5,332 bases of DNA, from the NCBI GenBank assembly GCA_943331195.2, contig CALQKQ020000276.1, positions 1-5,332 of the forward strand, given 5' to 3'. Numbering within the stretch: position 1 is the first letter of the stretch; each line of letters begins with the position of its first letter. Positions 5,026 to 5,332 of this stretch are shown here, piece by piece. This stretch comes from Akkermansia muciniphila. Its GTDB lineage: Bacteria > Verrucomicrobiota > Verrucomicrobiia > Verrucomicrobiales > V1-33. A model generated the notes under the pieces. It was not told the DNA's origin and did no database searches. It saw only the letters and a list, made by a program, of their open reading frames with translations. A program made the translations under genes and the position numbers.

Positions 5026-5332
5026 ATGAAGAAATGCCTCATCCTCGTCCTTGCCACCATTTCGCTCTTGCCGTTCGAAGCCAGGGCGCAGTCGGAAAAG
5101 CTCAAAGTCTTCATCCTCGCGGGCCAGTCCAACATGGAGGGCCAAGGCTCGGTGGATCATGATGGCGAGAGGGACTACAACGGCGGCAAGGGGAATCTGG
5201 TCTGGTCGATGAAACACTCGAAGAGCGCCGACAAGATGAAGCAGCTCAAAAATGACAAAGGGGAATGGGTCGTCCGGGATGATGTGCGCATCTCATTCAA
5301 GGTGGGCGACCAGGTCTTGAAAGGTGGCCTCA
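5026..5332 (+). CDS. Secreted sialate O-acetylesterase-like (SASA/CE6) protein, 5' part
   Basis: The first 102 codons of a gene continue past the window edge. The N-terminus MKKCLILVLATISLLPFEARA is a clear Sec signal peptide, with an ARA|QS cleavage site after residue 21, so the protein is exported. The mature part opens with LKVFILAGQSNMEGQG (26-41), the hallmark block I of the SASA domain (carbohydrate esterase family 6 / sialate O-acetylesterase). S35 in GQSNMEG is the expected catalytic nucleophile. The family removes acetyl groups from sugars such as acetylxylan or sialic acids. The catalytic His and Asp would lie further downstream, outside the window. A charged insertion (about 62-82, rich in K, D and S) follows. 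ATG 5026 is the only start that preserves the signal peptide. No Shine-Dalgarno sequence precedes it; a ten-C run stands there instead. The substrate is unknown, and glycan degradation is inferred from family. Confidence 0.88.
   Translation, partial: MKKCLILVLATISLLPFEARAQSEKLKVFILAGQSNMEGQGSVDHDGERDYNGGKGNLVWSMKHSKSADKMKQLKNDKGEWVVRDDVRISFKVGDQVLKGGL

Overview
This window looks like an accessory patch of a bacterial chromosome. It alternates intact, GC-rich genes with gene debris and one visibly AT-richer segment. The genome style suggests a Verrucomicrobiota-like organism: a secreted SASA/CE6-type esterase, a PlsC-like acyltransferase coupled to a PAP2_C lipid enzyme, and starts that mostly lack a Shine-Dalgarno sequence. 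That placement is inference and rests on no marker gene.

Layout. 6-406 (minus) is the C-terminal half of an IS91-type transposase, broken by an apparent one-base deletion. About 430-1870 is AT-richer. It carries an SRPBCC/START-like protein (621-1100), a small four-helix membrane protein (1215-1646) and the start of a signal-peptide-like reading frame (from 1772). That frame appears to be cut off where GC-rich sequence resumes. 1872-3709 is the best-supported functional unit. It holds a lysophospholipid acyltransferase-family gene and, overlapping it by ATGA, a PAP2_C / sphingomyelin-synthase-like membrane enzyme.

3710-4790 is mostly debris: an unassigned stretch, then a minus-strand core fragment of an SPC-motif heavy-metal P1B ATPase that lacks its phosphorylation domain and its N-terminus, and a possible short protein tail. 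About 4790-5025 is a leader region with an AT-rich block and a run of ten C residues. It precedes a secreted sialate O-acetylesterase-like gene (5026 onward) that runs off the right edge.

How the genes work together: the acyltransferase and PAP2_C enzyme very probably act together on membrane lipids, with acyl transfer followed by headgroup transfer or phosphate removal. No direct link to the SRPBCC protein, the membrane protein or the esterase is visible. The transposase remnant, the composition step, the truncated genes and the short repeats at breakpoints all indicate repeated insertion and deletion. I found no CRISPR array, RNA gene, phage gene or clear defence system. The most interesting item is the two-gene lipid module.
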